A DNA stretch of 16,364 nt from NCBI GenBank assembly GCA_902465325.1, contig CABQMV010000032.1, positions 1 through 16,364 of the forward strand, given 5' to 3'. The notes under the pieces are model-generated. The model saw nothing but the letters and a program-made list of their open reading frames with translations. It did not search any database and was not told the DNA's origin. Shown here piece after piece: positions 1 to 7,224 of this stretch; within the stretch, counting starts at the first letter, position 1, and each line of letters opens with the position of its first letter. The stretch is from an uncultured Oscillospiraceae bacterium (GTDB lineage: Bacteria; Bacillota; Clostridia; UBA1212; SIG427). The translations under genes and the position numbers were made by a program.

Positions 1-44
1 CTGGCCCTGACAACAGGACCGTTGATTCTGTAAATAGATTTCAT
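1..44 (-). CDS. atpA: V/A-type ATP synthase catalytic subunit A, N-terminal fragment
   Basis: Only the first 14 codons lie in the window; the gene continues off the left edge. They read MKSIYRINGPVVRA, which fits the conserved N-terminus of the catalytic A subunit (start of the beta-barrel domain, with the INGPVV signature). Subunit A binds and hydrolyses or makes ATP in the soluble V1/A1 head. The ATG at 42-44 follows a GGAGG ribosome binding site at 56-60 that overlaps the stop codon of the upstream subunit E gene, so the two are probably translationally coupled. The identification rests on a short stretch but is backed by the operon position directly after C-I-K-F-E. Confidence 0.85.
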   Translation of the reverse strand, partial: MKSIYRINGPVVRA

Positions 45-59
45 TTCTTCTGCCGCCTC

Positions 60-677
60 CTATTGAATCGCCAGATTACACCAAGACAAGAACTGCTCCC
101 GCTCCTGCTCAATCAATGCCCGAATAGAGTTATCAACAAGCCGGCCGGAGGAAGGTGCCCGAAGCCTGCAGCCCCCTATAATGTCCTCCGAGTCCGTCTG
201 CAGTGTCACAGAGACCCCTGGAAGATATCTGACCGCCAGCTGATCCACTAGCTTGCTTTTGCTCTGCGCATCCTCCTTTGACAGCAGAACGGTAACCGTT
301 CCGTCATATTTTCCGCTCTGCATAGCCTGAGACAGCTTATTGCGAAAGTATTCGTGATAGGCTTCACTTTTTGTAAACGCTCTCAGCCGTTCCTCCAGCT
401 TTCTGAATACCTGGTCAATAATATCGTTTCTTTTCTGCATCAATGCTGTCTGTCCCTGATTTTTTGCGGCAGATACAATAAGACGGGCCTCTTTTCTGGT
501 TTCTTCAATTTCCTTGCGGTATTGGCGTTCCATTTCCTTCTGATAGACAGCTTCTGCTTCAGACAGCGCTTCCTTCATTTTATTTTCCAGCGTCTGATGA
601 AAAGCATCCCGGTCATGAATTGCCTGGGCAATAACGGTCTTTTCAAAATATTCCAGCTTTTCTTCTATTGATTTCAT
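60..677 (-). CDS. atpE: V/A-type ATP synthase subunit E (peripheral stalk)
   Basis: A 205-residue protein matching the usual size of subunit E, which pairs with subunit G/H to form the peripheral stalk linking the A/B head to membrane subunit I. The first ~100 residues are charged and heptad-like (rich in E, K, Q, R), as expected for the long coiled coil. The C-terminal half is a globular domain with the family's conserved region near DIIGGCRLRAPSSGR, followed by a short final helix. The ATG at 675-677 overlaps the stop of the upstream atpF in an ATGA arrangement. An AAAGGAG site lies about 11 nt upstream inside atpF. The stop is TAG at 60-62, running into the atpA ribosome binding site. Confidence 0.9.
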   Translation of the reverse strand: MKSIEEKLEYFEKTVIAQAIHDRDAFHQTLENKMKEALSEAEAVYQKEMERQYRKEIEETRKEARLIVSAAKNQGQTALMQKRNDIIDQVFRKLEERLRAFTKSEAYHEYFRNKLSQAMQSGKYDGTVTVLLSKEDAQSKSKLVDQLAVRYLPGVSVTLQTDSEDIIGGCRLRAPSSGRLVDNSIRALIEQEREQFLSWCNLAIQ

Positions 678-976
678 AGGCCAATTGTCTCCTTTATATA
701 GGCAGTAATAGAATCCTCTCCCCTCCGGGAGCCGTGCCGGTCCGGAATCACTACAAGCAGCGGCAGCTCATGCCCCTGCTTGATTTCATTAATAAGGTCC
801 GGAGCCATGTCGCTTATCTTTTCGGTAACAAGAAGAATACCTACCTGAAGGTCCTTTTTAACACTCTCCAGACATTGCTCCAGAGCCTTTCTGTCATGGA
901 CTACCGTACCCAGGATCCCCGCAAGGCGCATACCTGTCAGTGTGTCTATGTTATCACTGATTAAGTAAACTTTCAT
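674..976 (-). CDS. atpF: V/A-type ATP synthase subunit F (central stalk)
   Basis: A 100-residue protein of the size and pattern of subunit F, the small Rossmann-like component of the rotating central stalk that contacts subunit D. Visible family features are the N-terminal beta strand MKVYLISD, the signature TGMRLAGI near residues 14-21, the strand VGILLVTEKI in the middle, and PLLVVIPDRHG followed by an amphipathic C-terminal helix ending in IKETIGL. The start ATG at 974-976 is preceded by AAGGTG with 6 nt spacing, and the gene begins 3 nt after the atpK stop. Its stop overlaps the atpE start (ATGA). Size, motifs and neighbours all agree. Confidence 0.92.
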   Translation of the reverse strand: MKVYLISDNIDTLTGMRLAGILGTVVHDRKALEQCLESVKKDLQVGILLVTEKISDMAPDLINEIKQGHELPLLVVIPDRHGSRRGEDSITAYIKETIGL

Positions 977-979
977 TGC

Positions 980-1438
980 CTACACCTTATTTAAAATCAT
1001 AATAGAAATAATCAGTCCGTAAATAGCAATTCCCTCTGCCAATCCCACAAAAATTAACGTTTTACCCAAAATAGAAGAATCCTCACTAATTGCACCCAGG
1101 GCCGCGGAAGCGGAGATCGCCACCGCAATACCGGCTCCAATTGTGGCCAAACCAGTGGACAGTGCTGCCGCCAGCAGACCCAATCCATTGGCAGACGAAT
1201 CGGCAGTCTCCGTCTGCACAGCGCCGGCTCCTGCCTCCTCCGCCGCAAAAGCAGTGCCGGTAAAAATCATCAGTGTGGCTGCCAAAATCAGGCTGGCCAT
1301 AATAACCATATTTACCTTTACTGCGTGACGCAGCACCGTCTTTCCCTTCTGCCGGGAAACAATTTTTTTGGCAAAGATACCGGACAGCACCGTTACCACA
1401 ATAACAAACACCATACAGCCTAAAATAACTTCTAACAT
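980..1438 (-). CDS. atpK: V/A-type ATP synthase proteolipid subunit K (c-ring), with N-terminal extension
   Basis: A 152-residue membrane protein. The rotor-ring part is the C-terminal hairpin: a Gly/Ala-rich helix at about 85-118 and a second helix at about 124-150. The ion-carrying glutamate is E135 in GLAEGIAIYG. There is one hairpin, not the doubled form of Enterococcus NtpK. No glutamine typical of sodium-binding rings is obvious in the first hairpin helix, so proton use is possible, but this is inference. The first 66 residues are an extension: a hydrophobic segment (about 2-22), a basic loop, and a second hydrophobic segment (about 43-66) ending AFAAEEAG, which looks like a signal-peptidase site. 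The start has the best ribosome binding site of the operon (AGGAGG, 7 nt spacing). Confidence 0.92.
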   Translation of the reverse strand: MLEVILGCMVFVIVVTVLSGIFAKKIVSRQKGKTVLRHAVKVNMVIMASLILAATLMIFTGTAFAAEEAGAGAVQTETADSSANGLGLLAAALSTGLATIGAGIAVAISASAALGAISEDSSILGKTLIFVGLAEGIAIYGLIISIMILNKV

Positions 1439-1445
1439 AACCGTT

Positions 1446-1483
1446 CCTCCTCTTTGTATAACGTAAAGTCTTAAACTTTAACG
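1446..1483 (-). promoter_or_regulatory. atpK translation-initiation region: hairpin plus strong SD
   Basis: In the 94-nt gap between atpI and atpK, the minus strand has an imperfect inverted repeat (CGTTAAAGT, loop TTAAG, ACTTTACG; 8 pairs with one bulged T) at 1462-1483. A perfect AGGAGG follows at 1446-1451, 7 nt before the ATG. The bases upstream of the hairpin are A-rich. No T-tract follows the hairpin, so it does not look like a terminator. It may raise or tune translation, or act as an mRNA processing site, for the subunit needed in many copies per complex. That role is inference. Confidence 0.45.
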
Positions 1484-1532
1484 CGTATCCTCTCATTTTT
1501 ATTTTTTATTTATAAAGTCGCCGTCAGACAAA

Positions 1533-3467
1533 TCAGGATTTCAGTCTGATCTGCCCCGCCTCCTGCGGGGGAAGCCCCTGTACCGGCTCATAGGGCCTTC
1601 CATCCCCCTTATAGAATCTGCTGAACATTTCATAGTACACCAGCCGCAAGCCCTGAATCCCCACAATCATGCCCTCCAGTACCAAAACCAGAACATTGCC
1701 TATCACAACAATGATAACACGGCCAATTCCTGTTCCCATCTCCGCCAATATCATGACTGCCATGGAAAGGCCCACGTGGTTGATTGCAAAAGCACTGATC
1801 CGGACAAAAGAGATGGTATTGCTGGCAAAGCTCAAAAGCATATCTACCATTTCAAACACAGTTTCTACCCAAAAACCGCCCGGAACAAGCGGTCTCTTTC
1901 GCTCCAGCATATTTTCCAGGGGATGCTTAAAGAACAGAATAAGAAAGGGAATAGCCAGCGCCGCCGCCAGCAGGCCCATAGAAATCCACAGCTTCCCTCC
2001 AAAAAACAGGCTGACCACTGTAGCAATAATGACCGTGTAGAACACAAAACCGGCAATCCCGTTTCTGTCAAACAGAACACGGCCCCTGTCTCTGGCCTTA
2101 ATCCCGTTGATGATGTTAAGAACCATGCAGAGCACCAGTAAAAGGACGCCGACACCGATGCCCATAATCAGCATAGTATTGACATTGGCATCTTCCATAG
2201 GATTCATAAACAGCGGCTTAAGTACGCCCTCATAGGAAAAAATACTGCCGTACAGGAAACCGAATACTGCGGCCATGATCCCGCCGCCCATAAAGATGCC
2301 GCCCAGCGGCGATTTTTTCTTTATCCACAAAAAAGACCCCACCAGAAAGAAAATCATGCCCTGGCCCACATCGCCAAACATAATTCCCATGAGCAAACAG
2401 TATATAACGGCTATAATCGGAGTGGGATCCAGCTCATTGTACGCCGGCAGCCCGTACATTCTCACAATCATCTCAAAGGGGCGGAACAGACAGAAATTTT
2501 TCAGCTTCGTAGGCGGCTTCAGGCCCGTCTCCTTGGGAGAATCAATAACCAGTACCAGACTGGGATCCCCCTCAATTTTGGGACGCAGTGTTTTCAGGGA
2601 GGACTGAGGAATCCAGCCGGTAAGATAAAAGGAATCCTTATTAAAGGCTGCAAATTTAGAAATCTCATAGATTTGAGACTTGACCTGCAGACATCTTTTC
2701 ATACTAAGTAAAAACGCCGCATTCTCCCTGACGGTAACCTCCAGCTTTGCCGCAATATCTCTGACAGCAATCTTTTTCTGCTGAATATCCTCCTGTATTT
2801 TTTCAATAATCTCCTTAGGCGTTCCTTCAAAACCCTCTGGGATCATGCTTCTCTCAAACTGCATGGAATTAAATACGCCGTCTACCTTCACCTCGTCTAC
2901 AGCCGGCATAATATACATCAAATACTCATATTCACCTATGCTCCTGAGCCGGATTAAAATAACATCCAGATCCTTACAATAAGTAGACAGTATAGAATAG
3001 CTCTCTGTGAGCACCTTTCCGATCCGCACCTTAAAGTATTTAAGGTGAAACAAATCCCGAAGATCTACCTCGGTACTGCTGATTACATCCATTCGTTCCG
3101 CAAATTCCTCCAGCTGGGCAATCTCCTGCTCAAGCCGGCTTCTCTCCTCCCTGAAGCCGTTCACCGCATCCTGTACCGTTTTCAGCCGGTCGGACAGCTC
3201 CTCCAGACTCTGTTGCTTCATCATAGAAGCCGGCGCCGCCTCCTCTGCAGACACATCAAATTCCGCCAAAAGCCCATCCACCTGTCTGATCATATCCGTC
3301 GCCTGATTGGTCCCCTTGTAAGCATACAAATGCTTTACGTGAGTCAGGACATTGATCGCATATTCAGGCTGCAGTCCTATATCTCCAGACATATACCTTG
3401 TAATAAATTCCTCTAAATAGCCCTTATGGCCGACTATCGTAATATATTTCATTTTCTCAACTGCCAT
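1533..3467 (-). CDS. atpI: V/A-type ATP synthase subunit I (membrane stator, a-subunit homologue)
   Basis: A 644-residue protein of normal length for subunit I. It anchors the peripheral stalks and forms the ion half-channels next to the c-ring. Roughly the first 335 residues form the cytoplasmic domain, with a long coiled-coil stretch (about 80-125, rich in E, L, R). The rest holds about seven or eight membrane helices. The family's essential arginine is visible as R556 in FVRISAFAINH, and a second conserved arginine is R608 in GIQGLRL, within the last helix. The ATG at 3465-3467 has GGAGG 8 nt upstream. It starts 26 nt after atpC and is followed by the unusual gap before atpK. Confidence 0.95.
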   Translation of the reverse strand: MAVEKMKYITIVGHKGYLEEFITRYMSGDIGLQPEYAINVLTHVKHLYAYKGTNQATDMIRQVDGLLAEFDVSAEEAAPASMMKQQSLEELSDRLKTVQDAVNGFREERSRLEQEIAQLEEFAERMDVISSTEVDLRDLFHLKYFKVRIGKVLTESYSILSTYCKDLDVILIRLRSIGEYEYLMYIMPAVDEVKVDGVFNSMQFERSMIPEGFEGTPKEIIEKIQEDIQQKKIAVRDIAAKLEVTVRENAAFLLSMKRCLQVKSQIYEISKFAAFNKDSFYLTGWIPQSSLKTLRPKIEGDPSLVLVIDSPKETGLKPPTKLKNFCLFRPFEMIVRMYGLPAYNELDPTPIIAVIYCLLMGIMFGDVGQGMIFFLVGSFLWIKKKSPLGGIFMGGGIMAAVFGFLYGSIFSYEGVLKPLFMNPMEDANVNTMLIMGIGVGVLLLVLCMVLNIINGIKARDRGRVLFDRNGIAGFVFYTVIIATVVSLFFGGKLWISMGLLAAALAIPFLILFFKHPLENMLERKRPLVPGGFWVETVFEMVDMLLSFASNTISFVRISAFAINHVGLSMAVMILAEMGTGIGRVIIVVIGNVLVLVLEGMIVGIQGLRLVYYEMFSRFYKGDGRPYEPVQGLPPQEAGQIRLKS

Positions 3468-3493
3468 ATTTCACACCTCCGCTCTCCCACGCC

Positions 3494-4540
3494 CTACTTG
3501 ATTTTTACCAGATATGTCCGTATTTCCCCAGGATCCAGAGAATACCGCACACCCTCTATTATAGTAATCAAATTTTGTATATCAATTTCTTTTAAAAAGA
3601 TGTAGGCAGCAACTGCAGTAAAATTATAGGGATCCCTTCTCAGGTGCCGCCGAAAAATATTGGCCATGGCCTGAGAAGCCTCCTGATACCAACGGTCGTC
3701 GTTTTCTTGAGCAAACAGGCTCCCGTACCGCGTTTCGCTGACCAGCGCCCGAAAATCCTTACTGTCACTCTCTGCCATTCTTTTCCAAAAATCCGGTCTC
3801 AGTTTATATTGATTAGGAAATAGATGGGCCAGCATCTTTTCTCCTGAGTAGGAATAATATTCTCTGTACCGGTAGCTTCTGAGCAAATTGTGCATATCGA
3901 CCTCCGCGGCCAGAAATTCCTTGGTAATCCGTCTGTCCTTTCCCCGCAAATAGGCGTCCGCACTTTTGTGCAGCATAGTATAATAATATTGGTCCAGTGC
4001 ATTCTCCAATTCAAAAGTGTTTTCTAGGTTTTCTCTCAGAAAAGGCTCTATGACCTGATAGACAGGGGTGGGTTTAAGGGCCTGAGCCAGCTCCTGATAG
4101 GACCTGGCCGTCAGCACCGCCTTTAAATCAAACGGAATCCCGAGGGTTTCATCTTTATACAGAGATTTTACCGTCCCTATATCCAGGGAAACCCCCGTAT
4201 GAATAGAACGGATAACGCGCTTGATAATCTGGATATCTGTTTTGGCCAGAATACAGGCCAGCATTTTTCTGTCATTTTGAGAAAGCATCAGAGAAAGCTT
4301 ATAAGCGTCGTGAAACAGTGCTTTACTGAACACACGCTCAATCTGCCCTCTGTGAACGGTGCTTTCATTAATCCCTTTCATTACAGCCCCGTATACACTG
4401 TTATCCTTCAGCCATAGAAACACGTCTGTCACTCTGGGCTTATTCATCAGCAGCTCATAATCCTCTGAGGTAAGCACTTCGCTGTACATGGCCCTTACCT
4501 TCGCGGCAACAGCACTATATCCAATAACAGAAGCAGCCAT
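3494..4540 (-). CDS. atpC: V/A-type ATP synthase subunit C (central stalk socket)
   Basis: A 348-residue, mostly helical protein matching subunit C (the eukaryotic d homologue). This funnel-shaped part joins the rotating central stalk to the c-ring and has no membrane segment. Family-like features include the N-terminal YSAVAAKVRAM region and three repeated helical modules with the pattern seen in ELENALDQYYY and the late FLKEIDIQNLITIIEG segment. The reading frame is open for 10 more codons upstream (to 4570), but the ATG at 4538-4540 is chosen because it follows GGAGGAGG (4546-4553) with 5 nt spacing and gives the expected N-terminus MAASVIGY. It lies 37 nt after the stalk-subunit gene and 26 nt before atpI. 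Confidence 0.92.
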   Translation of the reverse strand: MAASVIGYSAVAAKVRAMYSEVLTSEDYELLMNKPRVTDVFLWLKDNSVYGAVMKGINESTVHRGQIERVFSKALFHDAYKLSLMLSQNDRKMLACILAKTDIQIIKRVIRSIHTGVSLDIGTVKSLYKDETLGIPFDLKAVLTARSYQELAQALKPTPVYQVIEPFLRENLENTFELENALDQYYYTMLHKSADAYLRGKDRRITKEFLAAEVDMHNLLRSYRYREYYSYSGEKMLAHLFPNQYKLRPDFWKRMAESDSKDFRALVSETRYGSLFAQENDDRWYQEASQAMANIFRRHLRRDPYNFTAVAAYIFLKEIDIQNLITIIEGVRYSLDPGEIRTYLVKIK

Positions 4541-4577
4541 AGGTTCCTCCTCCCGCAATCGGCACAGCAAAATCCAT

Positions 4578-4901
4578 TTACTGCTGTCCGCCTTCTGTAA
4601 TACGTCTGTATAATTCAGATACCCAGTCTTCTGTGTGTGCAGCAGACTGGGTCTCTAAGCGGGCAATTCTAGCCTTAGAATTCTCTTCATGCAGTTTTGC
4701 TTCTTCCTGTGCTTTTGTAAGCAACCGTTGTCTGACTGTTTCCGCCCTGTGGGCGCTCTCCTGGGCAATGCGGTCCCTCAGACGCGCTTTTTCAGCGGCA
4801 ATAATGGCCTCGCTGTCAGACGTTTTTGCTTCGGCATCCTTAACAATTTCCCTGGCATTTCCATCAATTTCCAGGATTCGTTCAATAATGGCATCCACCA
4901 T
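4578..4901 (-). CDS. V/A-type ATP synthase peripheral-stalk subunit (G/H type)
   Basis: A 107-residue, highly charged helical protein with a long continuous coiled coil (E, K, R, A, Q rich from about residue 12 to 90) and no membrane segment. This composition and its place as the first gene of the operon fit the small G/H subunit that dimerises with subunit E to form the peripheral stalk. The sequence of this subunit is poorly conserved, so the assignment depends largely on context. Two in-frame ATGs occur. The second (4899-4901) is chosen because AGAGGGG lies 6 nt upstream, whereas the first (4905-4907) directly abuts that site. Confidence 0.8.
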   Translation of the reverse strand: MVDAIIERILEIDGNAREIVKDAEAKTSDSEAIIAAEKARLRDRIAQESAHRAETVRQRLLTKAQEEAKLHEENSKARIARLETQSAAHTEDWVSELYRRITEGGQQ

Positions 4902-4968
4902 GCTCATCCCCTCTGTCCGGAAATAAACAATTGCAGTTCCCTGTAAAAGGGACTAACAATTAGTGGTT

Positions 4969-4997
4969 ATTATACTGCAAAAAGCAACAGAAAACAA
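4969..4997 (-). promoter_or_regulatory. Promoter of the V-type ATPase operon
   Basis: On the minus strand, TTGTTT (4992-4997) and a perfect TATAAT (4969-4974) are separated by exactly 17 nt. Transcription would start near 4962, about 60 nt before the first gene. It lies directly after the terminator of the upstream operon, so the ATPase genes should be expressed independently. Confidence 0.75.
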
Positions 4998-5003
4998 GAG
5001 CAG

Positions 5004-5033
5004 AAAAATCAGAGCCGGAGGGGGATCTCCGGC
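5004..5033 (-). terminator. Terminator after pdaA
   Basis: The minus strand carries GCCGGAG, loop ATCCCC, CTCCGGC (a perfect 7-bp GC-rich stem at 5014-5033). A run of five T follows after TCTGA. The T-run is slightly displaced, so this is a moderate intrinsic terminator. It separates the polysaccharide operon from the ATPase operon. Confidence 0.65.
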
Positions 5034-5041
5034 CTTAATTC

Positions 5042-5992
5042 CTATGAATTGTATTGGTCCAAATCAGCAATGGTATATCCCTGCTCCTGATAGTAGTCTA
5101 TCACATCTCCTAATATAATGGAGTTTACCTTGGATACGGCATGGAGCAGCAAAACCTCTCCGTCATGAGCGCTTTGAATGGTTTTCAGATAGGACTTTCT
5201 AATCAGCTCGTCGGAGCTCTCATTGGGCTTGCTGTAGTCATCGTAGGCAAAACTCCAGAAAACCGTGGTATAGCCCAGATTAGAAGCCAGCGCCAAATCC
5301 CGCTCGCTGAAATAGCCCTGAGGCGGTCTGTAGTACTTCATATCGTATTCAAAGCCCAGAACCTGATTGACCTTCTCCTCCAAAGTAAGCAGCTCTTTCT
5401 GAAAATCCTCCTCTGACAAATCCGCCATAAGCGGATGGTTTTCTGTATGGTTCCCCAGAATATGGCCCTCCCGGTACATACGCTTCACAAGCTCCGGATC
5501 ACTGTCTACAAAGCCTCCCGTTAAAAAGAAAATCGCCTTGATCCCCTTTTCCTTTAATACATCTAAAATTTTCGGAGTATATCCGTTTTCATATCCCTCG
5601 TCAAAAGTCAGATAAACAGTCTTGCCTTCCTTATGTCCTGTTATGGCCTTGTATTTACCTGTGACAGCCACATTCTCCGGATCCAGCTCATAAATCATCT
5701 GTTCAATCCCGTTTTCATCCTTTTTGTGGGCCCAGCGGCCAAAGGACCACTCCTGTCCCTTTGTGGCCAGCCCTCCCAGAGGGATCACCGGCCTGGACGT
5801 AGGAGAGGGGGAGGGGACAGACGTAGGAGACGCCGAAGGCGAAGCCGGAGCCGTAACAGAAGCCTGGGGCTCCTGCGTGGGATCATTTTTTTCCTTTGGA
5901 TCAAAGGATAAAAGATAAAGGGTGCTTATTAATAAAATTACAAGCAGAACTGCTAAGATAATATAAATCAAATTATTTTTTATTTGTTTCAT
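5042..5992 (-). CDS. pdaA: PdaA-type polysaccharide deacetylase (delta-lactam-biosynthetic de-N-acetylase)
   Basis: A 316-residue protein of carbohydrate esterase family 4. A membrane anchor or uncleaved signal lies at about 8-29. It is followed by a Pro/Ser/Thr-rich linker (about 37-70) and the NodB-type catalytic domain. Visible motifs are TFDEGYENG (D131; the DE pair is typical of PdaA rather than the common DD), HTENH with metal-binding H182 and H186, RPPQG (R222), and LLHAVS (H284). The lead-in EWSFGR is also PdaA-like. In Bacillus, PdaA removes acetyl from muramic acid so that the spore cortex muramic-delta-lactam can form. Here it is last in the polysaccharide operon, 37 nt after capF, so a role on the secreted polymer is an alternative. 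The ribosome binding site is weak (AGGA about 12 nt away). Confidence 0.88.
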   Translation of the reverse strand: MKQIKNNLIYIILAVLLVILLISTLYLLSFDPKEKNDPTQEPQASVTAPASPSASPTSVPSPSPTSRPVIPLGGLATKGQEWSFGRWAHKKDENGIEQMIYELDPENVAVTGKYKAITGHKEGKTVYLTFDEGYENGYTPKILDVLKEKGIKAIFFLTGGFVDSDPELVKRMYREGHILGNHTENHPLMADLSEEDFQKELLTLEEKVNQVLGFEYDMKYYRPPQGYFSERDLALASNLGYTTVFWSFAYDDYSKPNESSDELIRKSYLKTIQSAHDGEVLLLHAVSKVNSIILGDVIDYYQEQGYTIADLDQYNS

Positions 5993-6029
5993 TTCAAAAT
6001 CATTTCCTATAAATCAAGTGCGTTTTTTC

Positions 6030-7145
6030 TTATACCTTTAAAAAATACGTATCTGGCCTGTCTGCCTGAAAGCATTCATTACACCATATAAAGGTCACCA
6101 GATCGGTATCCCCTATATTTTCTATATGATGGGTATACCCGGTGGGAATATCTACCACCTCCAGCTTATCGCCGCTGACAAAATACTCCGTAACCTTTTC
6201 ACTGTCCGGTCTCCGGAACCGTATAACGCCTTTTCCGGACACTACTAAAAACTTTTCATTTTTGGTATGATGCCAATGATTGCCCTTTGTTATACCCGGT
6301 TTGGCCACATTCACCGAAAACTGGCCCCGGTCAGCAGTCCGAAGAATCTCTGTAAAGGAACCTCTGTCGTCCACATTCATCTTCAGAGGGTACGAAAAAC
6401 CTCCTTCCGGTAAATAGCTAATATAGGCGGCATATAATTTATTGATAAAAGGATCCGACAGATCCGGTACTTCCAGCGTTTCCCGAGAAGCCCGAAAGCT
6501 TTCCAGCAGCTCTGCGATCCGACCCAGAGGAACAGAATATACCGGCTCTATGCTGCAAAAGCCGCTGTCAGGATTTTTGTTGGCCTTGCCCTGTGCCGCC
6601 CGAATCAGCTCAGATACCACATCGTCGATGTAGACCAGCTGCATAAGCCGGGCCGGATCATTTACTGTAATAGGCAGCCCTCCGGCTATATTATGACAAA
6701 AGGTAGCTACTGCGCTGTTATAATTCGGTCTGCACCATTTACCAAACACATTGGGCATCCGGTAAACAAAGACCTCCGCGCCGTGATCCCTTCCGTATTG
6801 AAAAAGCAAATCCTCTCCCGCTTTTTTTGATTGTCCATAGGGATTGTCCAGAGCAGCCTGAATAGATGAAGTAATCAGCACCGGTGCCTGATTGCCGGCG
6901 GCAATCAGCGAATCCAGCAAAACGGAAGTAAAGCCGAAATTGCCTTTCATAAATTCCTCCGGATTTTCAGGCCGGTTTACGCCCGCTAAATGAAAAACAA
7001 AATCACACTCCGCCGTATATTTTTTCAGCAGGGACAGATCTGTATCAATATCAAACCGAAAAATTTCTGTATTTTCTAAAAATTCCAGAGTGGAAATAAG
7101 ATTTTTGCCAACAAAACCGTTGGCTCCGGTAACCAAAAACTTCAT
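6030..7145 (-). CDS. capF: CapF-type capsular polysaccharide synthesis protein: SDR reductase fused to cupin
   Basis: A 371-residue protein close in length and layout to Staphylococcus CapF (WbjC/FnlB), which reduces a UDP-4-keto-6-deoxy-HexNAc intermediate on the way to UDP-N-acetyl-L-fucosamine. Residues 1 to about 245 form an extended SDR domain with the NAD(P) motif GANGFVG (G7, G10, G13) and the YxxxK pair Y103/K107. From about 250 a cupin domain follows with RGSFTEI, the metal-ligand cluster NHWHH (H290, H292, H293), E297 and H339. The ATG at 7143-7145 gives the Rossmann N-terminus MKFLVTG. An upstream in-frame GTG (7187) would add 14 unrelated residues and falls almost at the predicted transcription start. 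No capE or capG partner is in the window, so the exact sugar is uncertain. Confidence 0.88.
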   Translation of the reverse strand: MKFLVTGANGFVGKNLISTLEFLENTEIFRFDIDTDLSLLKKYTAECDFVFHLAGVNRPENPEEFMKGNFGFTSVLLDSLIAAGNQAPVLITSSIQAALDNPYGQSKKAGEDLLFQYGRDHGAEVFVYRMPNVFGKWCRPNYNSAVATFCHNIAGGLPITVNDPARLMQLVYIDDVVSELIRAAQGKANKNPDSGFCSIEPVYSVPLGRIAELLESFRASRETLEVPDLSDPFINKLYAAYISYLPEGGFSYPLKMNVDDRGSFTEILRTADRGQFSVNVAKPGITKGNHWHHTKNEKFLVVSGKGVIRFRRPDSEKVTEYFVSGDKLEVVDIPTGYTHHIENIGDTDLVTFIWCNECFQADRPDTYFLKV

Positions 7146-7195
7146 AGCCGCGTCACAACCCCTGACCTTTCTTCTTTTGTACTGCACATGAAATT

Positions 7196-7224
7196 ATTAT
7201 ACTCGCTGCACAATAGAATTGCAA
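7196..7224 (-). promoter_or_regulatory. Internal promoter for capF-pdaA
   Basis: On the minus strand, TTGCAA (7219-7224) and a perfect TATAAT (7196-7201) are 17 nt apart, at the 3' end of the polymerase gene. The expected start near 7189 gives a leader of about 44 nt before capF. It would allow capF and pdaA to be transcribed apart from the rest of the operon. Confidence 0.5.

Noticed and set aside
1086..1496. A 136-codon minus-strand frame overlapping atpK in another phase, beginning in the atpI-atpK gap.
   Set aside because: The protein has no family-like pattern and its region is explained by atpK, whose frame has clear proteolipid motifs and the AGGAGG site.
5633..5918. Two plus-strand frames of 64 to 92 codons with arginine- or glycine-rich repeats.
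   Set aside because: They are the antisense reading of the Pro/Ser/Thr-rich linker of pdaA, whose low-complexity codons create open frames.
7146..7187. Upstream GTG start for capF adding 14 residues.
   Set aside because: It falls at the predicted transcription start, has no ribosome binding site, and the added residues precede a complete Rossmann N-terminus.
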